Numbered from the stretch's first letter, positions 34,504-47,428 are shown. The stretch is 64,000 nt of DNA from Solanum dulcamara (GCF_947179165.1 NC_077245.1:24472740-24536739), one strand, 5' to 3'. Notes: generated from the letters alone by a model not told the origin. A program made the numbers and translations.

Positions 34504-35140
34504 TAGGGGTGTACATGGACCGGGTTGGTTCGGATTTTTTATAAACCAAACCAAACCATTTGTGTCGGATTATTAAATCTATAAACCAAACCAAACCAAT
34601 AAAAGTCGGGTTTTTTATATCAATTTTTCTCGGGTTTTTTCGGGTTTTTCGGGTTTTTTTGGGTTTCTCGGGTTTTCATAGTATCTAGTAAAAAGTACAG
34701 AGCAGTACTTCTTAAAAAGAACTCTAGTACAAAATATCAACATATAAAATGGATGCAGAACACTGTTTGAAGTTTTAACTTTATAATATAACTTTATAAG
34801 ATGAGCTTTTTTTGTATATTATTTAGATGAGCTTCTCAAATCTAAATCTAAATGTAAGAAATAAAACAAAAATTATGAAAAAGTTTTAAAAAATATTTAT
34901 AAATTACATTTTAATAAATATTTTTATGTATAACATAATTTAAAAGTAGTATATCTATAATCGGGTTGGTTTGGGTTCGGTTTGACTTTTTTTAGTTAAA
35001 ACCAAACCAACCCTATAATGGTCGGGTTTTTTTTTCAAACACCAAATCAAGTCAAACCAAACCACTAGTCGGGTTTTTTTTCCGGTTTGGTTCGGTTTGT
35101 CGGTTTGGTACGGTTTATCAGTTTGCCCTGTACAGCCCTA
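34504..35140. mobile_element. Non-autonomous hAT-type element (637 bp)
   Basis: The termini TAGGGGTGTACA and TGTACAGCCCTA are inverted with one mismatch, and an exact 8-bp TSD flanks them, the signature of hAT transposons. Inside, blocks of AAACCAAACCAAACC near the left face GGTTTGGTTCGGTTTG blocks near the right, so the element could fold into a long imperfect hairpin. It also has repeated CGGGTTTTTT. No transposase is present. It starts 132 bases after the stop of the 198-aa gene and carries AATAAA at 34598-34603, so it may lie within that gene's 3' UTR. Confidence 0.92.
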
Positions 35141-35148
35141 CTTAGAAG
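35141..35148. repeat. Right TSD of hAT-type element (CTTAGAAG)
   Basis: Matches 34496-34503. Confidence 0.93.
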
Positions 35149-36059
35149 TCTTATGGAATACGTGAGAACAGCTAGATGAATATGTCCGACAATTATATAG
35201 TAGATCTTTTTTTATGTTTTTTATATTATATCTTACTTTTTGGTTTGCTAAGTGCAAGTTCCAATGCACAACTTCGTCTCATGTGTTGTCACAATGTCTA
35301 ATGGAAATCGTATCCTTTCTGTATTTCATGTGATGAGTTTATGGCATCTTAAGTAAACGTTACACAAACCACATGTGAGAGTTTTTAAGTATTGAGAAAA
35401 TAATATTGGACCACAAAACTTACTTATAAGTGGAGTCACACACAAAACATACAGACACTCATTGAATTACCACATAATTTCAGAGTGTTATTAGAAATCT
35501 AAATGTACTGTAGTCAAAGTGAATACATACTACGATCTACTATGTTAAAAATAGATGTTCATCTTTTTATTTATGGGCATTAAAATATTAAAATGACATT
35601 TTGTGCCAATGTGTTTGTATACACGCATCTATCACATTAGTAAATATATTTTTTATTTTTTTTAAATCTTCTTATTCTTTTTATTTTGTATTTAAATTAA
35701 GTTAAAATAGTTTGGGGGAGGGGGAAGGTAATAAAGTCTTAATTAAGTTAAATTGTATCGCTGAAATTTCGGCCATGGTTCAGAATACGTATGAATTATC
35801 CCAAAGATAATACTTGAACTTCACCTAACATTTGTTGCCCTTGTTTTAGTAAATGCCCCCTTTCACCCAAACAATTTTCTTTTATGCTTGGTCATTTATT
35901 TTGTCACTACCATGTTCTTTTGTTCTTAAATAATTTTAGTTTAGAATAATAATTACTAATTCTCAAGTTAACAACTAAAGTATGCCATATATCCAATTGA
36001 TTAGGCCAGTAAGAACACAGTACTGAGAACCGTACAACTGGGGGATAGATTCCTCCTGA
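35149..36059. other. AT-rich intergenic DNA
   Basis: I see no gene or clear element here. It is probably host sequence downstream of the 198-aa gene. Confidence 0.5.
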
Positions 36060-36565
36060 AAGTTTTACTTTAAGAAATCGTTTGATAGAGTATATTAAAA
36101 AAAAAATATATGCATTAATTCTGTATATTATATATATTAATATCTTATTTAGTAAATCTTTTTAATCTATGTATAACTAATGTATGACCGAATGATAGAT
36201 GCCTTGTGGAATTGTTTTACTTTAAGAAATCGTTTAATAGAGTGCATTAGAAAAAATATTATGTACATTAATTTTATGTATTATATATTAATACATTGTT
36301 TAGTAAATCTTTTCAGTCTATATATAACTAATGTACGATTGAGTGATAAATGCCTCGTGGAAGTTCTACTTTAAGAAATCATTTGATTGAGTGCATTACA
36401 AATATATATATATATATATATGCATTAATTTTGTGTATTATATATTAATACCTTGTTTAAAATTCTTTTCAATCTATGTATAACTAATGTACATCCGGAT
36501 AATAGATGCCTCCTGAAAGTTTTACTTTAACGGATCGATTTGGTAGAGTGCATTAATAAAAACTG
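36060..36565 (+). repeat. 150-bp tandem repeat, about 3.3 copies
   Basis: Units start near 36060, 36211, 36361 and 36516. Each begins with GTTTTACTTTAAGAAATCG or a close variant, continues with GAGTGCATTA, TATATTAATAC and TATAACTAATGTA, and ends with GATAGATGCCT or a variant. The third unit has an expanded (AT)n run at about 36404-36421. The last copy is cut after about 50 bases. Confidence 0.88.
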
Positions 36566-36842
36566 TAATGTCTCATTTCATGAGAAATTACTTTTATATC
36601 TGAAATAACCATTTTCACTTCTCTTTAGCGTTATCATGCTTATTATGTATTGCGAGGATGGTTGGCAAGGTTCCTATGCGATCGGGTTGGTTTTGAGCTT
36701 TTTGAGTTGAGTTATATTGAAATGATTGACTATGGCCAATATAGCTTGATCCAAGCAAAGGATGGTGATTCTATCAGTTTCGTTGAATATGGAACGTTGA
36801 GTTTGATCTAGTAGGGTAGTTGCTTAGAGTTTCTAGACCTTA
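36564..36842 (+). repeat. Probable Gypsy LTR fragment
   Basis: It begins TGTAATGTCTCATTTCATG and contains GGTTGGCAAGGTTCC and GAAATGATTGAC. The start and wording look like the 5' part of an LTR, broken off at 36842 by the next LTR. No partner is seen in the window, so this rests on resemblance only. Confidence 0.4.
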
Positions 36843-37731
36843 TGTCACTCCCCGAGCCTACACCGTGGATGTAGCTGCCACTTGAAAACCATTATTGGTC
36901 CCAAGCGAACAACTTTGTCTGGCTAACTCACTCAGCGGAAGACTTAACTCATAAATAAACTCAGATGGATACAATGAAACATGCAACTTACTACTGTTTA
37001 GTAAAAATCATGACACTCAAATATATAACAATACATGAGACTTAACTCAATGTTTTCAAGACATACTCAAGGAAATAAGTTGAATAATGTCTAACTAGTG
37101 TATGAAGCCTCTAGAATACTGACTCTGAAATAGGTAGCGGGACAGACTCACGACTACCTCAAACTGAAAATAACAAAAATAAAGACTCTAGAGTGCCTCT
37201 CAATGTATAGAGGTCTCACCAAAGCTGGATAGAAAAATGATCTTCAGCACTGCGCTTGTTGATGATCTGTATCACCTGTATCTGCATCATAAAATGATGC
37301 AAGTCGAATGACGTCAGTACATGAAATATATGAGTATGTAAAATGGAAAAATAAAACTTCATTCAGGATACTCAACTTAAGAACTCAACTCTGAAAAATA
37401 GCTCAACTCAAATAAGCATGCAATATAATAAAAGACAATGCTTTAAAATACATGTAATAATGATGTAACTCAGTGTATGAAAATATAATACTTTACCTTT
37501 TTAGGAAGTTTCTGTAATCGATAACCATCACTTATAAGCTACGTGATGATACAACATCTTGACCATTTTGCTAGAGCCATTCTATACCTTCCAAAGGTAT
37601 AGGACAAACTTTAACTTATGGATCCATCTTATGAGCCTTCTTAGAGGCAATGAAGAGTCGCCCGACTTTCGGTACGATCCTATTCTATGATGGCTGCGTA
37701 ATTTATGGAAGTAAATTGATTTGACTCTTGT
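36843..37731 (-). mobile_element. Family-1 LTR fragment, inverted
   Basis: The plus strand begins TGTCACTCCCCGAGCC. In reverse it matches the 3' part of the LTR at 23728-26830: TTCGCTTGGGACCA near the end, GCATCATAAAATGATGCA with GACGTCAGTACAT, and GATCCTATTC with GCGTAATTTATGG. It is broken at 37731 by the chromovirus LTR. The missing part is not found on the other side of that element. Confidence 0.78.
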
Positions 37732-38411
37732 TTTCACAACCTTGGACCGCCATGATTGGCAGCCACACTAACCCTCCGGTGGGAGAACCAATTTTACGAC
37801 CCAAAATAACAACACTGACAAGATATAACAAGTTTAAAGATACGACTGTAGCTAGAATATAAATAATAGGGATGAGTTCCTATAAACTCAGCTAGAATCT
37901 AGTAAACGAATCAAAACATGCAGAAATCATCTTAGGAACTGAAAGTCAATCGTACCAAAACTCTAACAATCATCAAGTCTAAGGAAGGGAATGCAATCCC
38001 GAAAGAGAGTCATTAAAATAAAACCAGTTTCTGAACATCTAAGTCTCGGTAAAAAAGACTAGAATAAAAGAGAGTCCATGGTAGCCTGAAAGAAATAGCT
38101 CACCCTTGAACTCGAACAACTAGCACTCCTCTAAGCGAGGTCTCTCTGCAGCCAGCTGAATATGCTCTTTACTCAACATAGATAGAACAAGTGAAGTATC
38201 AGTACACAAAATTAATAGTGTACTGATAGCACCACGCAACTAGTCAGTAAATGAGTCATGGAAGGGTAAACCCATCATAGTAAGCATATATATACAAAAT
38301 AACTAAACCATTTTTATCTCAAACAATACTCAAAAATATCACAGTTCATCAATCCCAATATTATGAAATTTCACATAAGGGTCCTCTCATGGGACTTGTA
38401 AACACTTATTT

Positions 38412-38500
38412 TGTGTCGGAACGTGACACTCGATCCAAATGTGTGTCAGAATGTGACACCCGATCCAATTATATGTTGGAACGTGACACCCGATCCAAAC
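38412..38500 (-). repeat. GTGTC...GACAC short tandem repeats in LTR
   Basis: Three units of about 30 bp, each with a GTGTCGGAACGTGACAC core (a 5-bp stem around a 7-base loop; the third unit is degenerate) followed by CCGATCCAA. The same array occurs at 62622-62775 in the related LTR. Confidence 0.8.
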
Positions 38501-38633
38501 ATACAAAGCAATTATAAATTACCAACAATAGTCAAAATTATATCACCAAGAATAGATTCATCTTAAAACAGGCCAGTAGTGATCATTTCACATATTTCAT
38601 AGCATGCTTCCCTATTCATATACACATATGCAT

Positions 38634-41549
38634 TGTGACACCCCAAAAATTTCTATGCCAAGACCCAAACTATTCTTCATATGCGTATAGGATCGAACTC
38701 TATGACTTCTAATTTTACATATGAGTTAGGATTAATTCCTAAGTATTTGAAGTATATTAGATGTGTTTTAGAGTCGTAAGGGATCTGTAACACCAAGATA
38801 AGTCCAAAGAATTTCTATCGACTAAGTTTTCATATGAGTTCATAATAGGGTTAACTTCAAACGACCATATCTCCTAACATATAACGTATTAGGTGATGCA
38901 TGAGATATAAAATTAAAAGTCTTTGAGTCTTATTTCCAACAACATCAAATTTGCCTCATTATGAGTTTGAAGTAAAATGTTATGCCCATTTTACTAGAGG
39001 CTATCACTGCAGTAGTGCGCCCGAAATTAGTTGCAGTAGTTTTGGCTCTTGCGCGGCACGCCACTATCGCGCTTGCAGGGTTTTGAACCCATTTTCAGAT
39101 TTTTTTGATAAAGGACATCTTGGACAATTATCTAATTACATATATACGAACTTGGATGCGTTTTGGGGTCATTTTGTAGTCTTTTGTCCTTCATCCTCAT
39201 CTTTCTCAAATCATCTCCAACAAATTTGCTCTCAAACTCAAGGATTCAAGCTCCTCATTTAGGACCTAACATCAAGATTTCTTCAAGTTCTACTCTAAGA
39301 TATGTGGATTTTCATCCATGGGTTCTTCCACCCATGAAGGTCAAAATATTTTCTCAACCTAGTATTTCAATTATAAGTGATGAAATCTTATGGGCTTTTA
39401 CATGATGATTCCAAATGCATAGATTATGGTTTATTTGAAGTTTATTTATCTATATTGGTATACATATTGACTTGATTTCTTGAAGTTTATGATGTTATAA
39501 AAGGTATTTATATGAAGGCATGAAAGAAGTTTTAAAGATGTATTGGAAGGTTGTTTTAAGATATTTTAAATGATGCATTCTTTCCCTCTCATGCATGCTA
39601 TCTTTTACTTAAATTTTTGGAAGGTTGAATGAAATGAACCCGCCTAATTTTTATTATGTTGAAATGAAAGAATGAATCCAAAATAAAAGTTTATGAAAAG
39701 CCAATTTTTATTTGTAAGAGAGTCTTATGAAATGAAAGAATGATGAAATGATATGAAAGAATGATTGTTGGTGGAAGGTTTTCTCACCCAAGCGAATGAG
39801 CAAAGGCTCATGAAAAGTAACGAATGATGAAGAATGAATTATCCCTATGACATGTTTAAGATTATGATATGACATGTATGACATCCCGATATGCCATCAA
39901 TGCTTTTGAACATTTTTTCTAAAGGTAGGTCCTGATTAGTATGATACCCAAAATACCCTCAATGATCGTGGATCAATTTTCTTATAAATAAAAGTTCATT
40001 AGTAGTATAGTAAATAGGGTATGGCAGTCATGATGATATTATAAATCAAATTTCAGTAATGGATTCTTTATGAAATAAAGAAAATTCTTGCATATATGAA
40101 TCACCGAAGGTTTTAATGAGCTATTCTATCGAATGTGATGTTTTAAATTCTCAAGTTATATGATATGACTATTTTAAAGTATTAAACTATTCTGTGGAGT
40201 TGACTTCATGTTTTATGATTTGTCTATTCCGTTGATCTTACCTAGCACCGAGTTGGACTAGAGGGCGAATATCTAAATTTCTAAGAGGTGAGTACCCAAA
40301 ATATCAAGGCTTGGAGGTGAGTACCCGAGTCTAAGAACTAGGGGTGAGTACCTGGTTCACACAATCGCTTAGTGGATCCACTTAGGCATGACGGAGTCTA
40401 CCTTGGCAAGTAGTCTCTCTTTTTCTTCCAGTGTAAGGGTAACATCGGGACTCCATGTTATAGCTCACATGGTTTATGTTGGTTAATGGTCGCTCTCACA
40501 AAGGTAAAAGGCCCCTCTCCCAATGTTTAAGATATTTCCTATGATGTCTACTATAACAGTTCCTCTTACAAAAAGGTAAAATGTCTCTCCCAAAATGATT
40601 AAGGTATTTTCTTACTATAGAGGTATCTCTCACAAAGTAAAGTATGCGCTCTCACAAGGTTAAAAGTTTCTCCCAAAGGATTTATGGTATACTTCGTTAC
40701 GATTCATGGTATTTTCAAAGTATACGTTTTTCTTTAATAATTCATGATTTCCATTATGGTGGTTAAGTTCTTTTATGATTCATGATGGTTCCTATATTGC
40801 ATTGGCCAAGTATCATGATTTCAAATAGTATTTCAAATGGTTTCATGATTTTAAAATGGCCCATTATATCATCTTATTGTATCATGACATTCTATAAGAA
40901 AAATGACTTCTTATTTTGACTTATGATTATCACTATAGTGTTTATGTTTTCACATGACTCCATTATGGTTTCCAAATTGCATTGAGGGTGTTCCTGAATT
41001 ACTATCATAATTTAATGATTTACTTAAGATGTTTTCTAACTTTATCAATTGCACATTATTATGACATGCATTGCATTGCTCACCTATTTAGTACATTCAA
41101 AGTACTAACGCATACTCTTTGCCTACATGATATCACCATGTAGAGACCAACGTTCCTCCTCGTCCTCCTCCACGTGGCTAGTTGAGATTGCTTAAAAGTT
41201 GCTTTTGGGTGAGTTCCCATGTTTCGGGGACAATACTCCTCCCCTTTCTAGTATATGTTATGTTGAGGCATTAAGACACATATTTTGGTACTTCATTGTT
41301 AGCTTATTTGAAGGTGAGCTAGGGGCATGTCTTATCCATCGCCTGGTCTAAGACTAGAGGTATTGTTGGATAAATGTAAGATAAATATTGACTATGGATG
41401 TTTGCTGTGATGATTTCCTATAGTCCCTCTTTTGTTATTGATTGTCATTACCTATGAAAGGCTAAATGAATGCTAAGAGGCTTGTTTGAGGTATCTTCAG
41501 GTTCCTCATTCACCATGTCACGTCTAGACCATAGGCTTGGGTCGTGACA
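38634..41549 (+). mobile_element. Solo LTR, family 2 (2.9 kb)
   Basis: It starts TGTGACACCCC and ends GGGTCGTGACA. Flanking 5-mers TGCAT (38629-38633) and TTCAT (41550-41554) match at four of five positions. Sequence on either side belongs to the chromovirus LTR. It contains GCGCGGCACGCCACTATCGC (about 39051-39070) upstream of a CATATATA TATA-like word (about 39138-39146), a layout also seen in the LTR at 23728. Family 2 recurs inverted at 51029-53249. It contains many CTCTCCCAAA and CTCTCACAAA segments (about 40490-40680). Confidence 0.82.
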
Positions 41550-42479
41550 TTCATACAATAAAGTAATTTGGCAAGTACATGAAACACATACGGGAAACAA
41601 AACCATCACTTACCTCGAATTCAAGCTTCAACAACTCTAAGGTGCAGAAGCTTTCCCTTTCCGGGTTCGTTCTGCTTGTTCTTTTCTAAAAACAGTAAAC
41701 ACATTCAAAGGATCAACAAAATGGCCTAACTAATATGAATTATAACACAATTCTCATCCTATACCAAACCTATGATCCTAACCCCCATTCTAGGCTACTT
41801 TCCACGTTAGTTTCAATCCAAAAACCCTCCCTCATGATCACTCACCATAGATTATGGGTTATAGGAATCAATTCACAAATGTAAGGAGTAAATTACTTAC
41901 CTTTGGTAAAATTAGGGTGGAAACCAGTAGAAAATCACCCTTGGTCATTTTTGGTCCTTCAAGAACAAAGTGGGAATAAAATAAATCATTCTAGGTTTTT
42001 TCCTCAACTTAAGTCCCATCTGTCCCACCACAGCGAGACCATCCCTCTCTCGCACGTTTCACGAAAATAGAGAGAGCTCAGAACTTAATCTCTAAACCTC
42101 CATTTCACAACATATCCTTAACCCATGGCATCTTAAATCATACCCTTCATGCTAAATTAAATTCGGAAAGTTTTACTCATCAAAATACAATTTCGTAAAG
42201 CCATAACAACTGTATATTATCTTAGCTATCAGCAAACCCAATTAGACATTTGGTTTAACCCCAAACCTATTACCGGGTTATCCTAGACTTCTCCTGACTT
42301 AGAATTCGTCTAAGTCTAGCCTAGGCTAAATTTTTTCAAAGTTACTATCTAAAGTTTTCTGGCCCAAATTCCTTCCCCATTAGCCTATTCATAATGATGG
42401 GGACATATCATTTCAATAGATACCAATTTACCAATCACTCATCCCCGAGTGACTATCTAGGGAAGATAGGGCTAAAGCA

Positions 42480-42990
42480 AAGGTAGAATAGTACCTGCTT
42501 TGATGAACAACTAAGGATACTTATCTCGTATGTCCTTCTGGTTTCCCAAGTAGATTCTTCCACTGAATGATGCTTTCATTTCACCTTTACCATGTTGATC
42601 TCTTTAGTCCTCAATTTCCAGATATCGCGATCAAGAATTGCAACCGGCTCTTCCTCGTATTGAAGATCATTGTCTAAAAAAAATAGAGTACCATTTAATA
42701 ATGTAATCCCATCGCCATGGTACTTCTTTGCATCGACACATAGAACATCAGATGTACTCCAAACAGTCTAGGTGGTAAGGCAAATATGTACGCCATTGGC
42801 CCTACATAATCAAGAATCTTAAAAGGGCCAATATATCAAAGACTAAGCTTACCCTTTTTTCCAAACCTCATTACCCCTTAATGGGTGACACCTTTAGGAG
42901 CACTTTCTCACCTGCCTGGAATGTAATATACCTAAATTTATCATCATCATACTCTTTTTGACGATTTTGAGTTGCTAAATGCTTAGCTTG
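42480..42990 (-). pseudogene. Chromovirus integrase C-terminus and chromodomain
   Basis: The minus strand gives FQAGEKVLLKVSPIKG, then DNDLQYEEEPVAILDRDIWK and KHHSVEESTWET, the pattern of a plant chromovirus integrase tail with a chromodomain-like module (about 42525-42690). Such domains guide insertion into heterochromatin. Stops and a frameshift after TWET break it. Confidence 0.78.
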
Positions 42991-43740
42991 GATGTTTCTT
43001 ACCTTATTCGGAGCATCCCTCACTAAGTGTAACCCTAATGGCTTCACCTCCCAGCTTCAAACCATCCCATGGAAGACCAGCATCACCTCCCATAAAGAGC
43101 TTCGAAGGGTGCCATCTCAATATTGGAATGGTAACTATTGTTGTAGGAGAACTCACACAAGGGCAAGAACTTCCCAATGTCCCCCAAAATTGATCACAGA
43201 TGCTCTCAACATATCTTTTAGCACCTAGATAGTTCTCTCTGATTATCCATTTGTCTGTGGATGGAAGGCCATGCTTAAAAGTAGTTGCATGCCTAGCTCT
43301 TCAAGCAAGTTTCCCCAAAATTTAGAGGTGAACTGCATACCATTGTCTGAAATGATGGAAATGGGTACCCTATGAAGCCTTACTATCTCCTTCACATAAA
43401 TCTTCCCTAATTGTTGTGCATTGTAGTCCACTCTAACCAACATAAAGTGTGCTGACTTCGTCAACCTGTTAACCACCACCCAAATAGAATCATACTTTCT
43501 CAAGGTCTTGGGAATCCCCACCACGAAATCCATGACTATTTTCTCCCATTTCTATTTAGGAATGAGCATTCTTTGAAGCAACCCTGCAGGTATTTGGAGC
43601 TCATATTTCATATGTTGGCAATTCTGGTACTTGGCTATATATTCATCTATGTCTCTCTTCATACCCGGCCGCCAATATAGTCGTTTCAAGTCTTGGTACA
43701 TATTGGTTACTCTAGGGTGAATAGAGTACCGCAAATCATA
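42991..43740 (-). pseudogene. Chromovirus integrase core
   Basis: The zinc region at 43552-43734 (SIHPRVTNMYQDLKRLYW; the first Cys of the C-x-x-C pair is Tyr in AKYQNCQHMK) is followed by the core at 43243-43533 (MDFVVGIPKTL; DNGMQFTSKFW). The Asp expected in the VVVDRL-like segment is Asn. The Glu segment follows a stop at about 43240. Confidence 0.85.
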
Positions 43741-44099
43741 AGATTTAGATACAACTTTCTAAATTATGCCATCTACCCAGGGAACACAAATCCTTTTCCT
43801 AAAGTTGAGAACCCCACCAGTATCAAGTGTTGAATCTTGGGCCTTGCCCGCCAAAATGTTTTCTCTAATCTAATTCAAATTTATATCTTCAAACTGTTTG
43901 GCCTTAATGTCCTCTATAAAAGTGGGCCTTAGATAAATAATGGCAATGACCCTACCTTTATCTGAATGCCTAGTTTCATGAACCTGGCCTCCAAGGCCTG
44001 AATCTATCTAGCTAGGGGCTACTTGTAGGCTCCCAAATAGGCTAGACTGCCCATGCTATCCGTTTTCTGGCTTAATTCGTCTTCCACCATATTAGCCTT

Positions 44100-45362
44100 A
44101 CTTGGATGATACTGGATGGTAACGTTATAATATTTGAGCAACTCCATCTACCTATGCTGTCTCAAATTCACATCTTTTTGGGTGAACACATGTTGCAAAC
44201 TGTGGTGGTCAGTAAATACCTCACACTTAACACCATAAAATAATGTTTCCAGATTTTCAGGAAAAACATTACCACTACCAACTCCAAATCATGAGTCAGG
44301 TAGTTTCCTCTCATGCACCTTTAACTACCATGAAACATAGACTACAACATTCTTATCTTGCATCAACACAACACCCAAACCTAAATGTGAGGTATCATAA
44401 TAAACAATAAAGTCCTTACCTTCGACCAGTAGGGTCAATAGGTGCTGTGGTTGGAAGAGTCTTAAGCTTTTGGAAGCTCTCTTCTCATTTGTCAATACAC
44501 TCGAATGGCAACTCATATTTAGTTAGTCTGGTCAAATGAGTAGCGATAGAAGCAAAGTTCTTCGTGAACTGGCGATAATAACTGGCCAGTCCTACAAAAC
44601 TCCTAACTTCAATCATGGAACTAGGCCGAGTCCAATTCTTAGCTGCTTTAATCTTTTGTAGGTTTACCATTACCCTTTCGTTTGAAGCAACATGGCCCAA
44701 AAAGGCAAATGAAGGCAACTAGAATTCACACTTAAAGAGTTTTGCGTACAACTTTTTCTTTTCCAGAACATCTAGAACAATACGAAGATAATATGCATGT
44801 TCCTATTCACTCTTCGAATACCCCAAGATATCATCCATAAACACAATAATAAAAAAATCTAGGAATGGTTTAAAAACCCAATTCATCAAACTCATGAAGA
44901 CTGCAGGTGCATTAGTCAATCCAAAAGACATCACCAAAAATTCATAGTGCCCGTACCTGGTTCTAAAAACTATTTTGGGTACATCCCTAGGCCTAATCTT
45001 CAATTAATGATTCCCAGATCTGAGATCAATCTTTGAAAAGACTGATTAGCATGGCAAGTGGTACTTATTCTAGATGGTGACCTTATTCAGTTTTAGGTAG
45101 TCAATGCACATTCTCATGCTACCATCCTTTTTCTTAATAAATAACACCAGAACACCCCATGGAGAAGACTCGGATGAATGAATCCCTTATCAAGGAGTTC
45201 TTGAATTTGAGCCTTAACATCTCTCAACTCTGCTAGAGCCAAATGGTATAGAGGAATAGAAAATAGGTGAGTGACTAGCTCTAAGTCAATGTAGAAGTCT
45301 ATGTCTTTGTCCGGAAGCATACCAAGAAAGTTTATAGGAAATACTTTTGGAAACTCGAACAC
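44100..45362 (-). pseudogene. Chromovirus reverse transcriptase and RNase H
   Basis: RT pieces: DKDIDFYIDLELVTH (about 45300), then 44803-45003 with [19 protein letters not shown] and an intact FMDDIL catalytic box, then the connection segment EVRSFVGLASYYRQF (44485-44718). RNase H is marked by YDTSHLGLGVVLMQ (44325-44516). Stops separate the pieces. Confidence 0.87.
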
Positions 45363-45404
45363 TACCGAAATAGACTCAGTAGAGGAAGACTCTACATTAA
45401 CATT

Positions 45405-45827
45405 TCAAATATGGGCAAGATAGGCCAAAAAACCATACCCTACCATTTTCCTAGCCTGTAGAAAGGATATGACCTTAGCTATCTTAGGCTTGTACATCTC
45501 TTCCCAGTCTAACCTTTCCCTTCCGGAGATCTCTAGAGCCACATTTTTTGCATTATAATTAAGTACAACAAAATAGGGGGACAACCAAGTCATGCCTAAG
45601 ATTATACAGAAATCGGTCATGTCTAACACTAAGTCAAACCAAGTCTGAAACCCTATAAACATCATAGAACAAGCACGAAAAAGATGGGTGACTATGACCG
45701 GCTCTCCAACAGGGGTAGAAACATGGATGGGGGCATCAAGTATATCACATAGTGCATCAAAACCCAAGGCATATTTCATTGACACATATGAATAAGTAGA
45801 CCCCAGATTAAATAAAATAGTATCCAT
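45405..45827 (-). pseudogene. Chromovirus protease, catalytic Asp lost
   Basis: A 140-codon open piece with the retropepsin-like fold of chromoviruses ([19 protein letters not shown]). The active-site triplet region reads [11 protein letters not shown], with Asn where the catalytic Asp is expected. It links directly to the RT region downstream. Confidence 0.85.
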
Positions 45828-46149
45828 CCAGTCACATAAAAAAAAGAGTACATATGATTAATATATTAAACGCTGGTGCCTCGGTCTTGCTAAAAAATGC
45901 ATAAAACTAAACTCGGTCATCCTGACGGGCCACCTCCTTACTTGGTATGCTTCTCTTTGACCTGCACTACCATTACCTCATCCCCAACAGCCTCACTGGT
46001 TTTACTCTTTGTCCACTCTATAGAGATCCTCTACCATTACCTCCCCCAACTACGGGTACTATTGCTCTGGCCTACTGCGGTGCTGAAGCTGTCCTGCGAG
46101 GGTGAGGACAATCTCTTTTTATATTTCTCAGCTTTCCATAATTGAATCA

Positions 46150-47171
46150 ACTACACTCAAAAGACGGCCATCTACCCAGAAAATATGCGTCTTGACCCTC
46201 ATAGGCCTGATGTTGTTGTAGAGTACCTGAAAAACTGTCAGTAAAAGTGGGCAGAGCCAACTGAATTGGTTGGGCTAAAATTATCGGCCTACCTGAACCT
46301 TTAGAATATGATCCCTAAATATTACATGTCCTCTTGGGCTGTTTAGCCGAAGCCTTGGACAACTCATCCCCCTTACACCCTCTACCTTTTCACAAAGTCA
46401 CTGACTTCATTGAAATCATGAGAACTGACAACACCTATAATTTGGGGCTCAACCCCTTCACAAACAACCAAATCCTCTTTTCCTCTATAGTTACCAGCTG
46501 AGTAGTATACTTGGACAATACATGAAATTTTACCTCATAAGTAGCCACTGACATACCACCTTCTCCAAGGCCATGAACTCATCCTTTTTGCGGTCTCTCA
46601 AGGTGCGTGGTACATATTTTTCTTAGAATAGAGCATGAAATTGGACCAAAGTAAGTGGGGGCAACTCTAGTGAGCGAGACTCCACATAAGCCCTCCACTA
46701 TTATTTGGCCTCGTCTTGCATCCTGAAAGTCGCAAATTCTTCCCCATGATGATTTACTATGCCCAGCTTGTGCAACCTCTTGTAGCAATCAAGAATAAAC
46801 TCATAGGCATCCTCATTTTCAGAGCCATGGAAGACTTTCAAAAACTTAGTGAGCATTTCTTGTTAAGTGTCGATCATGATGAGACCCATGAGGGGTCTGA
46901 AAAAGGCAGCAGTGCCTACCACCTCAACTACCAAAGGGCCTGCGACAGTAAATGAACGAGCAACAGGGCCTACTATAGTAGGCATGAAGGGAATGGCTCT
47001 AGTGCCCGCCAACCCACTTAGGAAGGCCATGATCTGCTGAGCTGGGATAGGTTCCAGAGGGAAAAGACTGGTAGCCCCAGCTTGGGTGTCTTCCTCCTTT
47101 TCAACAACTCCTTCTTCCTTCGGCTCAACCGTAACTATGAGCCGAACCCCATTATAGCGAGTGTTAACCAT
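46150..47171 (-). pseudogene. Chromovirus gag (decayed)
   Basis: The minus-strand ATG at 47171 opens MVNTRYNGVRLIV. This is followed by [20 protein letters not shown] (about 46790-46860, across a stop) and a zinc-knuckle region that is no longer readable. Several in-frame stops (for example near 46680-46690) inactivate it. Confidence 0.8.
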
Positions 47172-47373
47172 ATGCAGACAAGAGAGTGAAAGAAGTTAGA
47201 TACTAATTTGGATCACCAAATACCAATAGGAATCAAGTTATAGTACTTAGGAAAGAAGATAGAGAAACTTTTCCTATAGTCATGTAGCCTCTCGAAGAAA
47301 AGTACAGACGTCTCTGTACCATTCTGCAAGACTCTGCTAGACATATTTTGGTATGACGAGATAATGAACCTAG

Positions 47374-47386
47374 GGCTATAATACCA
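47374..47386 (-). other. Chromovirus primer-binding site (initiator tRNA-Met)
   Basis: GGCTATAATACCA on the plus strand matches the initiator-Met PBS complement at 11 of 13 positions. Four bases later the LTR end TTTCACAACC begins (47391). Confidence 0.75.
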
Positions 47387-47428
47387 AGTTTTTCACAACC
47401 CCGACCTATCATGACTGGCACCTACATA

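Larger units (their letters stand above)
37732..42410 (-). repeat. Chromovirus 3' LTR (split by a solo LTR)
   Basis: The outer end TTTCACAACC matches the start of the 5' LTR remnant at 47391. The inner end is set at ATATCA (42410) from the TG/CA rule and the position of pol, and is approximate. Without the 2.92-kb insertion (38634-41549 plus a TSD copy) it is about 1.76 kb. It is related to the LTR at 61895-64000: both share GGTGGGAGAACCAA and tandem GTGTCGGAACGTGACAC units (here about 38412-38500). Confidence 0.72.
37732..47428 (-). mobile_element. Chromovirus (Gypsy) with 5' LTR truncated
   Basis: Minus-strand order from right to left: about 38 bases of 5' LTR (47391-47428), PBS, gag, protease, RT, RNase H, integrase, chromodomain and 3' LTR (37732 to about 42410). 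The arrangement and the C-terminal chromodomain-like segment place it with Tekay/Del-like chromoviruses. It carries a 2.9-kb solo LTR inside its own 3' LTR. The 5' LTR breaks off and fuses with an Athila-B LTR, so no TSD can be matched. All ORFs are broken. Confidence 0.85.

Noticed and set aside
42525..42690. A host chromodomain protein gene
   Set aside because: The chromodomain-like segment is joined to integrase of a Gypsy element on the same strand.
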